64,000 bases of DNA, taken from assembly GCA_017983755.1 (NCBI GenBank), contig JAGOAU010000012.1, positions 23,147 through 87,146 on the forward strand, read 5' to 3'. Both the position numbers and the translations under genes were made by a program. Source of the stretch: Azonexus sp. Lineage in GTDB: Bacteria; Pseudomonadota; Gammaproteobacteria; Burkholderiales; Rhodocyclaceae. Below, piece by piece: positions 35,841 through 44,985 of the stretch (position 1 is the stretch's first letter; the number at the start of each line of letters is the position of its first letter). The notes under the pieces were generated by a model that saw only the letters and a list, made by a program, of their open reading frames with translations, searched no databases and was not told the origin of the DNA.

Positions 35841-36848
35841 ATGACCGAACAACCCGTCCCGCAAGACCTTGCCATCGACCTGCGCCAGCTGGTCATGACC
35901 ATCGCCAACACCGTCGATCTTGTTGGCGTCGACGACCTGCTGCACGGCCGCCGCGTCGGCATGCTGGCGCGTGAACTCGCCCGCCAGCTCGGACTAGACG
36001 ATCAGATCCAGCTGCTGCTCTACGATGCCGGCCTGCTGCACGATTGCGGCGTTTCGTCGACGCGCGTCCATAAGCGGCTGGTCGTCGATCTCGAATGGTC
36101 GGGCTCCCAGGAGCACTGCATCCGCGGCGAGGAATTGCTGCAGGATTTCGCGCCGCTGGCGCATCTGGCGCCGATCATCCGCTATCACCACAGCCGCTGG
36201 ATGTGGCTCGAAAAGCAGGAACTGGCGCCGGAAACCGTGCGTTTCGCCAACCTCATCTTTCTTGCCGACCGCATCGATGTGCTGGCTGCCCCGTTCCATG
36301 CCGACCACACTACGCTGGCGCATGCCGAGGAGATCCGCGAACGGCTGGCTGCCGAGCGCGGCCGCCTGTTCGCGCCCGACCTGATCGATGCCTTCCTCGC
36401 CCTGTCGGAAGGCGAGGCCTTCTGGCTGGCGCTGCAGCCCGAGTCGGTGCAGCAGTACCAGGCGGAAATGGAAAGCTTCGGCGACCTGCGCATGGTCAGC
36501 TGGCAGGAATTCAAGCGCTGCGCCGACATCTTCGCCCGCATCATCGACGCCAAGTCGCCCTATACCGAACAGCATTCGCGCGGCGTTTCCCTGCTGTCGC
36601 GCCATCTGGCGGGCAAGATGGGGCTCGACCCGGTCACCTGCGAAAAGATCGAGGTCGCCGGCCTGCTGCACGACATAGGCAAGCTGCAGATTCCCGACGA
36701 GATCATCGAAGGCCACAATGCCCTTACGCCGCAGGAATTCAACATCATGAAGGGCCACAGCTTCGGCACGCGGCAGGTGCTCAAGCGCCTGCACGCCATC
36801 GACGACCTCGCCAACTGCCATCGCATCGCCCTGTGCTGCGCCGCGTGA
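35841..36848 (+). CDS. Tandem HD-domain protein, second HD-GYP domain truncated
   Basis: 335 residues. First HD half: LLHDCGVSSTRVH, then a conserved IIRYHHSRW. Second half starts as a true HD-GYP domain (PYTEQHSRGVSLLSRHLA, GLLHDIGKLQIPDEII, LTPQEFNIMKGHS) but stops at NCHRIALCCAA, just where HHExxDGxGYP should follow. The missing part is not found in another frame; the next gene begins at once. HD-GYP proteins hydrolyse c-di-GMP; the second site here lacks half its metal ligands, so only the first could be active. It looks like a deletion joined it to the next gene. Confidence 0.75.
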   Translation: MTEQPVPQDLAIDLRQLVMTIANTVDLVGVDDLLHGRRVGMLARELARQLGLDDQIQLLLYDAGLLHDCGVSSTRVHKRLVVDLEWSGSQEHCIRGEELLQDFAPLAHLAPIIRYHHSRWMWLEKQELAPETVRFANLIFLADRIDVLAAPFHADHTTLAHAEEIRERLAAERGRLFAPDLIDAFLALSEGEAFWLALQPESVQQYQAEMESFGDLRMVSWQEFKRCADIFARIIDAKSPYTEQHSRGVSLLSRHLAGKMGLDPVTCEKIEVAGLLHDIGKLQIPDEIIEGHNALTPQEFNIMKGHSFGTRQVLKRLHAIDDLANCHRIALCCAA

Positions 36849-37654
36849 CTGCCGGGCTGGCGCGCCTCCTGCTGTGCCTGGCGGTGCTGTTCGGCGCGCC
36901 GGCGGTCGCCCAGCAGGAACTCGAAATCATTCCGTTGCGCAGCCAGACCGTCGACCAGGTGTTGCCGACCCTGTTGCCGCTGCTCGAGCCGGGCGGCACG
37001 TTGACCGGCATGAACGATCAGCTCTTCCTGCGCGCCAGCGCCCGTAACCGCGAGGAAATCAGGCGCGTGCTGGCGACCATCGACCGCCCGTCGCGGCGCC
37101 TCATTATCCGTGTCAGCCAGAATCGCGAGAGCGAGGCGAGCAGCCGCGGCGGCGAGGTCAGCGGCCAGGTGGTGATCGGTGACAGCCGCCGCAGCCGTGT
37201 CGATGCCCGCCTGTGGGACACGCAAGGCGCGCGCAGCGAGAATTCCGGGCAGATGGTGCAGACCGTCGAGGGTGGCCAGGCCTTCATCCAGGTCGGGCGC
37301 TCGCTGCCCATCCCCATGCGCCAGGCGACGATCGGCCCCGGTGGCGCGGTGATCGGAGAGACGGTGGTTTTCCAGGATATCGGCCGCGGCTTTTTTGCCA
37401 CGCCACGGCTCAACGGCGAGCGGGTGACCATCGATATCAGCCAGCAGGCCGACAGCGCTTCCCGCTTCGGTCCGCCCGGCAGTGTCAGCACCCAGAGTTT
37501 GTCGACCACCGTTTCCGGTCGTCTCGGCGAATGGATCGAACTGGGCGGCACCAGCCGCCAGGTCAGCGGCAATCAGGCCGGCAGTTTCGGACGGTCGACC
37601 AGCGGCGGGCAGGATGCGCGTTCGATCTGGCTTTTGGTAGAGGAAGTGCAATGA
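36833..37654 (+). CDS. Short secretin-like periplasmic protein
   Basis: About 273 residues from GTG 36833 (alternative GTG 36845); the start overlaps the HD gene. Signal peptide LARLLLCLAVLFGAPAVAQQ. Then an N-domain like NolW/GspD (LEIIPLRSQTVDQVLPTLLPLLEPGGTL ... EEIRRVLATIDRPSRRLIIRV) and a part of a secretin beta region (GQAFIQVGRSLPIP, RLNGERVTIDISQQAD, EWIELGGTS). It is far shorter than a pore-forming secretin. It may be a pilotin-like or assembly partner rather than a channel. Confidence 0.65.
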   Translation: MLRRVTAGLARLLLCLAVLFGAPAVAQQELEIIPLRSQTVDQVLPTLLPLLEPGGTLTGMNDQLFLRASARNREEIRRVLATIDRPSRRLIIRVSQNRESEASSRGGEVSGQVVIGDSRRSRVDARLWDTQGARSENSGQMVQTVEGGQAFIQVGRSLPIPMRQATIGPGGAVIGETVVFQDIGRGFFATPRLNGERVTIDISQQADSASRFGPPGSVSTQSLSTTVSGRLGEWIELGGTSRQVSGNQAGSFGRSTSGGQDARSIWLLVEEVQ

Positions 37655-37893
37655 CTTTGAAGCGCCACATCGGCCAGCGGGTGGCCCTGGCCACGGCGGC
37701 TTTCTGTGCCTTGCTGGCGCTGCCGGCATTCGGGCTGTTCATCTGGCTGTGGGTCGAGCGCGGCCTGGCCGATACCTGGGTGCCCAGCGCGCTGGCCGCC
37801 GTCGCCTTCCTCGGCGCCTGCGCCGGTGTGCTCTACGTCATGAGCCGGCCGCAGCCGCCGCTGCCCGTTGACGAGGACGGCAGCGAAAGCTGA
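37651..37893 (+). CDS. Small two-helix membrane protein
   Basis: 80 residues; ATG overlaps the secretin-like stop (ATGA), so the two are translationally coupled. Two hydrophobic segments (VALATAAFCALLALPAFGLF and SALAAVAFLGACAGVLYVM) with a short acidic tail. I do not recognise a family. It probably works with the secretin-like protein. Confidence 0.65.
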   Translation: MTLKRHIGQRVALATAAFCALLALPAFGLFIWLWVERGLADTWVPSALAAVAFLGACAGVLYVMSRPQPPLPVDEDGSES

Positions 37894-37894
37894 A

Positions 37895-38827
37895 TCAGGC
37901 CAGCAGCTGGCTGATCAGGAGCGGGTCGGCGACGCCGTTGACCGGTATGCCGTGGCTGGCCTGATAACCTTTGAGCAGATTGACGCTGGTCTGGCCGAAA
38001 ATGCCGTCGGCCTTGATGTTGACGCCGCGCTCCGAGAGCCCCAGTTGCACCAGGCGCACATCGAGCCCGCGCGCCAGCGGCGTCTGCAGCGACAGGCTGC
38101 GGGTTCCGGGTTGCGGGCCGTCGTAGCAGCCCGGCGGGGTCGCCGTCAGCGAGGCGCGCGAGATTTCGGATTCGCGGACGACCAGCGGCAGTTCGAGACC
38201 CCAGTAACCCTGGTCGATCAGGCGCTGGAACGCTTCCATGCGATAGACCGTCTTGCGCAGGTCGCTGCGCGGATGGCCGGCCAGCCAGGCGTGGCGGGTG
38301 GCGACGTAGGCAGCGATCCAGCCGCGCTCGCCGAGCGCGGCGAGGCTGCCGGCCTGCTGGATGGTGCGGTCGCGCATCTTCGTCCATGAGCCGTGGACGG
38401 TACTGTCGTAGACTACGGCGACGCCGAGCGGCGAGCTGATGCCGAGGTTGGCGGCAGTGCGGGTGGCCGGCCGCCAATAGACTTCATCGAAAAAGACATC
38501 CTGCGTTTCGCGCATGACCGGATCGTCAGCCGTCGCCCGCAGCAGGTTGTGCAGGCGCAATTCGCCGTCCAGGCCGAGGTCGACCGCAGCAAGGCGCGGC
38601 AGCCACGGCTTGAGCCGGGCACCGAAGGCGGCGCCGGCGTTGTCGCAGTAGCGTTGCAGCAGATTCAGGAGGTTGCCGGAAGCCAGCGTGGTCTGCGAAC
38701 GGCCGAAGGTGAGATGCCCAGTGTCGCCGGCAATGACCGTCACGCTGCCGTAGTTGCCAAGCACCGAGCCGGTTTCGAAAAGATTGACGATGGATTGGGC
38801 CGTTTGCTTCTGAGTCGGGGTGAGCAT
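37895..38827 (-). CDS. GH46 chitosanase-like enzyme with peptidoglycan-binding C-terminus
   Basis: 310 residues from ATG 38827 (AAGGAG upstream). The N-terminus QKQTAQSIVNLFETGSVLGNYGSV and TGHLTFGRSQTTLASGNL matches GH46 chitosanases, including the catalytic Glu of LFETG and the later Asp of IAGDTGHLTFG. The last ~70 residues (LDVRLVQLGLSERGVNIKADGIFGQTSVNLLKGYQ) are a PG_binding_1-type domain. No signal peptide is visible, unusual for a chitosanase. It may be delivered by lysis or another secretion route and act on cell walls. A dispersed word copy lies in it. Confidence 0.75.
   Translation of the reverse strand: MLTPTQKQTAQSIVNLFETGSVLGNYGSVTVIAGDTGHLTFGRSQTTLASGNLLNLLQRYCDNAGAAFGARLKPWLPRLAAVDLGLDGELRLHNLLRATADDPVMRETQDVFFDEVYWRPATRTAANLGISSPLGVAVVYDSTVHGSWTKMRDRTIQQAGSLAALGERGWIAAYVATRHAWLAGHPRSDLRKTVYRMEAFQRLIDQGYWGLELPLVVRESEISRASLTATPPGCYDGPQPGTRSLSLQTPLARGLDVRLVQLGLSERGVNIKADGIFGQTSVNLLKGYQASHGIPVNGVADPLLISQLLA
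38579..38590 (-). repeat. Dispersed uptake-signal-like word, copy 11
   Basis: GTCGACCGCAGC in the GH46-like gene (Ala-Ala-Val-Asp on the gene strand). Only a distal GAATTG tract follows. A one-base variant (38844-38855) lies upstream of the same gene. Confidence 0.55.
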
Positions 38828-38905
38828 TTTCAGACTCCTTCCGGTTGCGGTCGGGCGTGGCGCGCAAGGTTTCAGCATAGATCAATGGCATGGCAAGGTA
38901 CAGGC

Positions 38906-38931
38906 AAAAAAAACCCGGCTGCCGCCGGGTT
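38906..38931 (-). terminator. Intrinsic terminator of metY
   Basis: On the minus strand AACCCGGC / GCCGGGTT with a 4-base loop is followed by a run of T (A-run 38906-38913 on the plus strand). It lies just after the metY stop and before the GH46-like gene. Confidence 0.85.
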
Positions 38932-38950
38932 CGTCGTGCACGGGCCGGGT

Positions 38951-40222
38951 TCAGGCCGCGTTCAGCGCCTGATCGAGGTCGGCGATCAGGTCGTCGACGT
39001 GCTCGATGCCGACCGACAGGCGGATCATGTCTTCCGACACGCCGGCCTTGGCCAGTTCCTCCGGCGACAGCTGGCGGTGCGTGGTCGACGCCGGGTGGCA
39101 GGCCAGGGTCTTGCAGTCGCCGATGTTGACCAGGCGGGTGACCAGTTGCAGCGCATCCTGGAACTTGCCGCCGCCGTCGCGGCCACCCTTCACACCGAAG
39201 TTGAGGATGCCGGAAGCGCGGCCGCCCATGTACTTTTGCACCAGTGCGTGGTCCTTGTGCTCGGGCAGGCCGGCATAGTTCACCCAGCTTACCTTCGAGT
39301 GTTTCTGCAGGAACTGTGCGATCTTCAGCGAATTTTCACAGATGCGGTCCATGCGCAGGGCCAGTGTCTCGACGCCCTGCAGGATCAGAAAGGCATTGAA
39401 CGGACTGATCGCGGCGCCCATGTTGCGCAGCGGCACGACGCGGGCGCGGCCGATGTAGGCGGCGGGGCCAAGAGCTTCTGTGTAGACGACACCGTGGTAG
39501 GAAACGTCCGGCTCGTTGAGGCGCTTGAACTTGGCCTTGTGCTCGGCCCACGGGAATTTGCCGCTATCGACGATGATGCCGCCGATGGAATTGCCGTGAC
39601 CGCCGAGGTACTTGGTCAGGGCATGGACGACGATGTCGGCGCCGTGCTCGAAGGGGCGGCAGAGGTAGGGCGAGGGCACGGTGTTGTCGACGATGACCGG
39701 GACGCCATGCTTGTGGGCGACTTCGGCGAGCTTTTCAAAATCGACGACATTGCCGAGCGGGTTGCCGACCGATTCGCAGAACACCGCCTTGGTCTTGCCG
39801 TCGATCAGCTTTTCGAAGGCAGCCGGGTCGCGGTAGTCGGCGAAGCGGACGTCGATGCCGTATTGCGGCAGGGTGTGGGCGAACAGGTTGTAGGTGCCGC
39901 CGTACAGCGTCGAAGAGGTGACGATGTTGTCGCCGGCCTCGGCGATCGTCTGGATCGCGGCGGTGATGGCCGCCATGCCGGAAGCCATGGCCAGCGCTGC
40001 AATGCCGCCTTCCATCGCGGCAACGCGCTTTTCGAGCACGTCCTGCGTCGGGTTCATGATGCGCGTGTAGATGTTGCCGGCGACCTTGAGGTCGAACAGG
40101 TCGGCACCGTGCTGGGTGCTGTCGAAGGCGTAGGACGTGGTCTGGTAAATCGGCACCGCCACGGCCTTGGTGGTCGGGTCCGGGCTGTAGCCGCCGTGGA
40201 CGGCAAGGGTTTCGATCTTCAT
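38951..40222 (-). CDS. metY: O-acetylhomoserine sulfhydrylase
   Basis: 423 residues. PLP enzyme of the Cys/Met metabolism family: TLAVHGGYSPDPTTKAVAVPIYQTTSYAF at the start, YTRIMNPTQDVLEKRVAAMEGG, the cofactor Lys in ALTKYLGGHGNSIGG, and the ending LACHPASTTHRQLSPEELAKAGVSEDMIRLSVG. Makes homocysteine from O-acetylhomoserine and sulfide in methionine synthesis. Single gene with its own terminator. Confidence 0.94.
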   Translation of the reverse strand: MKIETLAVHGGYSPDPTTKAVAVPIYQTTSYAFDSTQHGADLFDLKVAGNIYTRIMNPTQDVLEKRVAAMEGGIAALAMASGMAAITAAIQTIAEAGDNIVTSSTLYGGTYNLFAHTLPQYGIDVRFADYRDPAAFEKLIDGKTKAVFCESVGNPLGNVVDFEKLAEVAHKHGVPVIVDNTVPSPYLCRPFEHGADIVVHALTKYLGGHGNSIGGIIVDSGKFPWAEHKAKFKRLNEPDVSYHGVVYTEALGPAAYIGRARVVPLRNMGAAISPFNAFLILQGVETLALRMDRICENSLKIAQFLQKHSKVSWVNYAGLPEHKDHALVQKYMGGRASGILNFGVKGGRDGGGKFQDALQLVTRLVNIGDCKTLACHPASTTHRQLSPEELAKAGVSEDMIRLSVGIEHVDDLIADLDQALNAA

Positions 40223-40273
40223 GCGCGTGTCTCTCTTTGTCTTGTGGTTGGCGAAAAATGAAGTCTAGCAGGG

Positions 40274-40285
40274 GTTGACCGCAGC
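40274..40285 (-). repeat. Dispersed uptake-signal-like word, copy 12
   Basis: GTTGACCGCAGC in the 137-base gap upstream of metY. On the minus strand it is followed at a distance by CTTCATTTTTCGCC, similar to the tail of the copies at 8628 and 11354. Confidence 0.7.
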
Positions 40286-40304
40286 CGGCATCGGAAACGG
40301 GCAT

Positions 40305-40337
40305 GAAAAAAGCCGCCGGCTTGCGCGTGGCGGCTTT
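40305..40337 (-). terminator. Intrinsic terminator of the glycine-zipper gene
   Basis: AAAGCCGCC (40309-40317) pairs with GGCGGCTTT (40329-40337); on the minus strand the stem runs into T bases. Confidence 0.8.
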
Positions 40338-40359
40338 GCGTTGATTCGCCCTGGTGGCG

Positions 40360-41100
40360 TCAGTTCGGCAGCAGGCCGCCGTTGTTCAGGCGCACGCGGT
40401 CGCCGACCTGCCAGCGGTTGCCGCCTTCCTGGGCGAGGGTGCGGGTGCTGCCGTCCTCGAAGCGGACGGTGACCTGCGTCTGCTTCTCGGCGCGCACGTA
40501 CTTTTCCGTCTGGTGGCCGGCAAAGGCGCCGCCGACGGCGCCGACGATGGTGGCGGCGGTGTTGCCCTTGCCGCGGCCGACCTGGTTGCCGAGCAGGCCG
40601 CCGACGACACCGCCGGCGACGGCGCCGAGGCCCGAGCCTTCGGCCGGTGTGCTGACTTCGCGCACGGCCTCGACGGTGCCGCAGTCGCGGCAGACCGGCG
40701 GCGGGGCGCTGGCCGGGCGGGCCGGGATGACGTCGATGCCGGCATCGTTGCGCTGGTCCTGGTAGGCGGTCGTGGTGCGTTCGCTGGCGTAGCGCAGGTC
40801 GCCGGTCGCTGGCGGGGCTTCACGCTGCACCTGTTGTTGTTGCGATTTGGCAGCCCTGGGCGGCGGGGGCGGGTCGAAGCGCTGGGCCTTGGGTGCCGCA
40901 GCCGGCTGCGGTGCAGGCGCGGCAGCGACCGGGGCGGCAGGCGTCGGGGCCGGCTCGGCAGTTGCGGTCAACGTCGATTCCGGGGTCGATTTGCCCGGCA
41001 GCAGGCCGGTGAAACTGGCGATGGCGACGCCGCTGGCGATGGTTACCGCGGTGGCGGCGACGATGATTGCCGGGTGGGTGGTTCGGGTGGCTTCTTGCAT
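40360..41100 (-). CDS. Glycine-zipper 2TM outer-membrane protein
   Basis: 246 residues. N-terminal membrane anchor (AIIVAATAVTIASGVAIASF), a long Ala/Pro/Gln-rich linker, then GLGAVAGGVVGGLLGNQVG and TAATIVGAVGGAFAGHQTEKY, the two glycine-zipper helices of the 17-kDa-antigen/SlyB type. The end VTVRFEDGSTRTLAQ...WQVGDRVRLNNGGLLPN is the usual C-terminus. Thought to stabilise the envelope. The linker contains dispersed word copy 13. Confidence 0.85.
   Translation of the reverse strand: MQEATRTTHPAIIVAATAVTIASGVAIASFTGLLPGKSTPESTLTATAEPAPTPAAPVAAAPAPQPAAAPKAQRFDPPPPPRAAKSQQQQVQREAPPATGDLRYASERTTTAYQDQRNDAGIDVIPARPASAPPPVCRDCGTVEAVREVSTPAEGSGLGAVAGGVVGGLLGNQVGRGKGNTAATIVGAVGGAFAGHQTEKYVRAEKQTQVTVRFEDGSTRTLAQEGGNRWQVGDRVRLNNGGLLPN
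40961..40972 (+). repeat. Dispersed uptake-signal-like word, copy 13
   Basis: GTTGCGGTCAAC followed by CGATTCC and CGATTTGC. Read on the gene strand as Leu-Thr-Ala-Thr in a low-complexity linker. Confidence 0.7.
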
Positions 41101-41189
41101 GGAGTTCTCCGCTGGGATGCTGATGCTGGTGCGGAGAATAACGTCTCACCCGGCGATTGGCGCACGCTGAAACAAAGCGTTACAGCTCC

Positions 41190-43097
41190 TTACGAATCGT
41201 CGCCGTCGGCCTCGGCGCGGCGGGCGCTGCGCAAAAGGAAGCGGCCGGGGTCGAGGGCGTCGACCAGATCCCTTTCCAGCGGCAGCGGGTCGCCCTCCAG
41301 TTGCGATACCAGCAGGTCGGCCATCAGCGCCGACCAGACGATGCCGCGCGCACCATAGCCCTGCACGCACCACAGCCCGGGCTGCCGCGGCAGGGCGTGG
41401 AGGCGGGCGTTGCTGCCCGCGGGCAGCGCTTCGGGCACCGGGCCGACAATGGGCAGGCGGTCGGGCGACATCGGCCGGAAGCCGACGCGGCCATGCAGCG
41501 TGGCGGGGTCGATGCCGGCGGCGAAGCCGGGCAGGGTCAGGCGCAGGCGGGCGAGGTTGTCGCTGTGATCGGCGACGCGCTCGCCGGCCTCGTCGTCATC
41601 GTAGGAAAGCGAGGCGCCGATCAGCCGGATGCCGTCGATTTCCGGCATCGCGTAGCCGATCTGGAAGAGCACGACGTCGAGCGGTGGCGTTGCATCGGCC
41701 GGCAGGTGGCTGACCTGGCCGCGCGCGGCGCGCTGCGGCAGCCAGGCGAATTGCTCGAAGCGCGGGGCGGCGATGCCGCCGGCCATGACCAGCACCGGCG
41801 CTTCGGCCAGCAGCTTGCCGGCGGCATCGAGGGCGTGCCAGCCGGAATTTGCCCTTTCCAGGCGGTCGACCGCAGCGTTCAGGCGTACGGTGATCCGTTC
41901 GGGAAAGGCGGCCAGCGCCGCCCGGCACAACGCAGGCGGCTGCACCCAGCCGCCGCCCGGGAACCACCAGCCGCCGCTGGCGACCGGCCGACCGAGCCGG
42001 CGGCCAGCTGCGTCGCGGTCGACGAATTGCAGCAGTTCGGGCGGCCAGCCGAGTTGTTCGACGGCTCGCCGCTGTTGCGCTTCGTGTTCCGCCTCGCGGG
42101 CCAGATGCAGCACGCCGCAGGGCGACCAGCGGGCCGCGGGCAATCCGGCGAGCAGGGCGCGGGTGGCGAGGTAGCCGGCGCGGGTCAGGCGCGACAGTCG
42201 GTTGTCATCGGCGCTCGGTAGCGGACGCAGCATGCCGGCCAGGTTGCTGGAGGCGCCGCTGCCCGGCTCGCCGGCCTGCTCCAGCACCGTGACCTGCCAG
42301 CCGGCGGCGGCCAGGCGATGCGCCACCGTGCTGCCGGCGATGCCGGCGCCGACGACGATGGCGCGGCGGTCGGCCGGCACCGGATGGCGATCCGGCCGCC
42401 GCGAGCGGAAGCGGCCGACCAGCATTTCGCGCCGGGCAGCGAATCCGGGGCGCCGTTCAAGATCGAATTCGGCGGCGGCGAGGGCGTCGCGTGCCGATCG
42501 CGCCAGGCACCAGGTGGCCAGCGTTGCGCCCGGCGTGGCTAGGCGGGCGAGGGCCTTGCACAGGTAGGGCGACCACAGTTCCGGGTTCCTGGCCGGCGCG
42601 AAGCCGTCGAGGAAAAAGGCATCCACTGCGGCATCGATTTGGCGCAGCTGGGTCGTCGCGTCGCCGAAGACGAGGGTCAGGATGACGCGGTTGTCGTCGA
42701 GGTGCAGCCGGTGCGTCCCGGGTGTCAGCAGCGGCCAGCGCTGTTGCAATTCGGCGGCGAGTTCGGCGAATTCCGGCCAGGCTTTCTGGGCGCGCGCCAG
42801 GTCGCTTGCGGTCAACGGGTGTTTTTCGACGGAAACGAAATGCAGGCGGCGGCAGCGTTGCGGGTCGGCGCGCCAGGCCTGCCAGGCGGCGAGAAAGTTC
42901 AGCCCGAGGCCGAAGCCGGTTTCGAGAATGACGAAGCGGTCCCGTCGCTGCCAGCGCGCCGGCAGATCGTTGCCGCCGAGGAAGACATGCCGTGCCTGCG
43001 CCGGGCCGCCGTGGGCGGTGTGGTAGATGTCATCGTAAGCGGCGGCGTACGGGGTGCCATCCGGCTTGAATTCGAGGCGGGCAGGTTGCAGCGGCAT
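41190..43097 (-). CDS. mnmC: tRNA 5-methylaminomethyl-2-thiouridine biosynthesis bifunctional protein MnmC
   Basis: 635 residues, both halves present. Residues 1-~240: methyltransferase ([35 protein letters not shown]). From ~245: FAD oxidoreductase ([58 protein letters not shown]). The oxidase half removes carboxymethyl from cmnm5U34 and the other methylates the product. Stands alone. Confidence 0.93.
   Translation of the reverse strand: MPLQPARLEFKPDGTPYAAAYDDIYHTAHGGPAQARHVFLGGNDLPARWQRRDRFVILETGFGLGLNFLAAWQAWRADPQRCRRLHFVSVEKHPLTASDLARAQKAWPEFAELAAELQQRWPLLTPGTHRLHLDDNRVILTLVFGDATTQLRQIDAAVDAFFLDGFAPARNPELWSPYLCKALARLATPGATLATWCLARSARDALAAAEFDLERRPGFAARREMLVGRFRSRRPDRHPVPADRRAIVVGAGIAGSTVAHRLAAAGWQVTVLEQAGEPGSGASSNLAGMLRPLPSADDNRLSRLTRAGYLATRALLAGLPAARWSPCGVLHLAREAEHEAQQRRAVEQLGWPPELLQFVDRDAAGRRLGRPVASGGWWFPGGGWVQPPALCRAALAAFPERITVRLNAAVDRLERANSGWHALDAAGKLLAEAPVLVMAGGIAAPRFEQFAWLPQRAARGQVSHLPADATPPLDVVLFQIGYAMPEIDGIRLIGASLSYDDDEAGERVADHSDNLARLRLTLPGFAAGIDPATLHGRVGFRPMSPDRLPIVGPVPEALPAGSNARLHALPRQPGLWCVQGYGARGIVWSALMADLLVSQLEGDPLPLERDLVDALDPGRFLLRSARRAEADGDDS
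41865..41876 (-). repeat. Dispersed uptake-signal-like word, copy 14 (in mnmC)
   Basis: GTCGACCGCAGC; on the minus strand it is followed by GGAAAGG and CAAATTCC. A further near copy with both tracts lies in the same gene (42805-42816). Confidence 0.7.
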
Positions 43098-43210
43098 GCT
43101 GCAATTTTAACCCGCGGCGGCGCCAAGCCTTGGGGGAGCGATGAATCGGCGCGGCGATCAGCATTTCCATCCGCTTGCCGCAGGTTCATAATCGCATCGG
43201 GATATACGAA

Positions 43211-44857
43211 ATGATACGTTCCAGACTGGTTCGCTACCTGCTGACGCTGGTTTTGCCATCCGGATTGCTCTGCCTGATCTTCCTGTCATCGCTCTACCAC
43301 GAGGAACAGGAACGGGTCAGACAGGGGCTGGAGGTGGCGGAGCGTCTGCGCCTGACGGTTGGCGCCCGCTCGCTGAGCAGCGACATCGGCCGCATCGCCA
43401 GCGATGTGCGCCTGATGGCCAACCTGCCCAGCCTCACGGCGGCGCTGGAAAACGGCGACCTGCCGACCGTCGCACGCTTTACCGAAGACCTGGTGGCGAT
43501 CTCGGCGAGCCGCCGCGTCTATGACCAGTTGCGCTGGATCGACGAAACCGGCATCGAGCGGGTGCGGGTCGACTACGTGCAGAACCAGCCCTTCGTCGTC
43601 CCTGAGGACCGGCTGCAGAACAAGTCGCAGCGCTATTACTTCATCGCCACCATGCGTCTGGAGCGCGGTGGCATTTACGTCTCGCCGCTGGACCTGAACG
43701 TCGAGCAGGACCGCATCGAAACGCCCTACAAGCCGGTGATCCGGCTCGGCACGCCGGTGCAGGACAAGTTCGGCAATCCGCGCGGCATCATCATGGTCAA
43801 TTTTTTCGGCAGCTACCTGCTGGAAAAGTTTTCCGAGGTGACTGAGAGCAAGGATGGCGACGTCCGCGTCAGCCTGCTCAACCGTGACGGCTACTGGCTG
43901 CGCGCGCCGCAAACGGTGGACGAGTGGGGATTCATGTTCGGGCGCAAGGACAACTTCGGGACACGCTTCCCGGAAGCCTGGAAGCAGATCGAGGTGGCCG
44001 AGCGGGGCCAATTCGAGGATGAAAACGGCCTCTGGTCGTTCGTTACGGTGCGCCCGCTGCTGGCCGGCATGGCCGCGGCGGCGGAGGCGAATTCGCCGCT
44101 GGCCGACAACGAGTATGTCTGGAAGATCGTTTCCCGGATTCCCGCCGAGGCTCTGGAGCAGGCAGGCAACCAGAACCTGGCCGGGTGGATCCTGATGACC
44201 CTGCTGTTCATGGGGGCGCTGGTCGCCGGCTGCCTGGTGCTCGCCCGCGCCCACCGGCGGCGCGACGCGATGGCGGAAAACCTGCGCGCGCTCAACCGGC
44301 GGCTCGAGGAGAAGGTGCGCCAGCGCACCGAGGAACTGCATCAGCAGGCGATTCGCGACCCATTGACCGGGCTCTTCAACCGGCGCTACCTGGACGAAAC
44401 GCTGCCGCGCGAAATCCACCGCTCGTTGCGCGAGCGCGAGACGCTGGCGGTTGCGATGCTCGATCTCGACCACTTCAAGAACTTCAACGACCAGTGGGGG
44501 CATGAAGCGGGCGATGCCGTGCTGCTCGGCGTCGCCGAAACGCTGCTCGACGGCCTGCGCGCTTCGGACATCGCCTGCCGTTACGGCGGCGAGGAACTGC
44601 TGGTGGTCATGCCCGGCGCCGATGCCGAGGAGGCGGTGAAGCGGATCGGCGCCATTGCCTGCCAGGTACGCAACCTGGGTGCCCGGATCATGGGCCGCGA
44701 GTTGCCGCCGGTGACCTTCTCGGCCGGGGTCGCCACGTTGCCCGAGCATGGCGACAACGCCGAAATCCTGGTGCGCGCCGCCGACCGCGCCCTCTACATG
44801 GCCAAGGAAACCGGCCGCGACCGCGTGGTGGTCGCGCGGCCGCCGGGTTTTGAGTAA
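43211..44857 (+). CDS. Membrane diguanylate cyclase with Cache-like sensor
   Basis: 548 residues from ATG 43211. Helix ~8-28, periplasmic sensor to ~325 (double-Cache-like; YKPVIRLGTPVQDKFGNPRGIIMVNFFG), helix ~330-352, coiled coil, then GGDEF from DPLTGLFNRRYLDETL. Active site RYGGEELLVVMPG is intact, and RASD five residues before it is the product-inhibition I-site. Makes c-di-GMP in response to an external signal. Single gene ending at a palindromic repeat. Confidence 0.9.
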   Translation: MIRSRLVRYLLTLVLPSGLLCLIFLSSLYHEEQERVRQGLEVAERLRLTVGARSLSSDIGRIASDVRLMANLPSLTAALENGDLPTVARFTEDLVAISASRRVYDQLRWIDETGIERVRVDYVQNQPFVVPEDRLQNKSQRYYFIATMRLERGGIYVSPLDLNVEQDRIETPYKPVIRLGTPVQDKFGNPRGIIMVNFFGSYLLEKFSEVTESKDGDVRVSLLNRDGYWLRAPQTVDEWGFMFGRKDNFGTRFPEAWKQIEVAERGQFEDENGLWSFVTVRPLLAGMAAAAEANSPLADNEYVWKIVSRIPAEALEQAGNQNLAGWILMTLLFMGALVAGCLVLARAHRRRDAMAENLRALNRRLEEKVRQRTEELHQQAIRDPLTGLFNRRYLDETLPREIHRSLRERETLAVAMLDLDHFKNFNDQWGHEAGDAVLLGVAETLLDGLRASDIACRYGGEELLVVMPGADAEEAVKRIGAIACQVRNLGARIMGRELPPVTFSAGVATLPEHGDNAEILVRAADRALYMAKETGRDRVVVARPPGFE

Positions 44858-44881
44858 CTGTCGTTTTGCCTAGCAGAAGAC

Positions 44882-44985
44882 GATGGGTGAGCGAGCGCAG
44901 CCGAGACGAGGCGTGCGGCACCGCCGCATAGCAGCGCTATGCAAGGCGCCGCGCAACGAAGTATCGGCAAGCGCAGCCACCCATC
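44882..44985. repeat. 104-base palindromic REP/MITE-like element
   Basis: Ends GATGGGTG (44882-44889) and CACCCATC (44978-44985) are perfect inverted repeats; the arms pair imperfectly inward (GCGCAGCCGA... against ...TCGGCAAGCGC) to a central perfect stem GCATAGC / GCTATGC (44926-44942). It fills the gap between the convergent diguanylate cyclase and lysS, touching the lysS stop. Likely a non-coding mobile palindrome that also folds as a two-way terminator. Open frames across it are artefacts of its symmetry. Confidence 0.7.
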
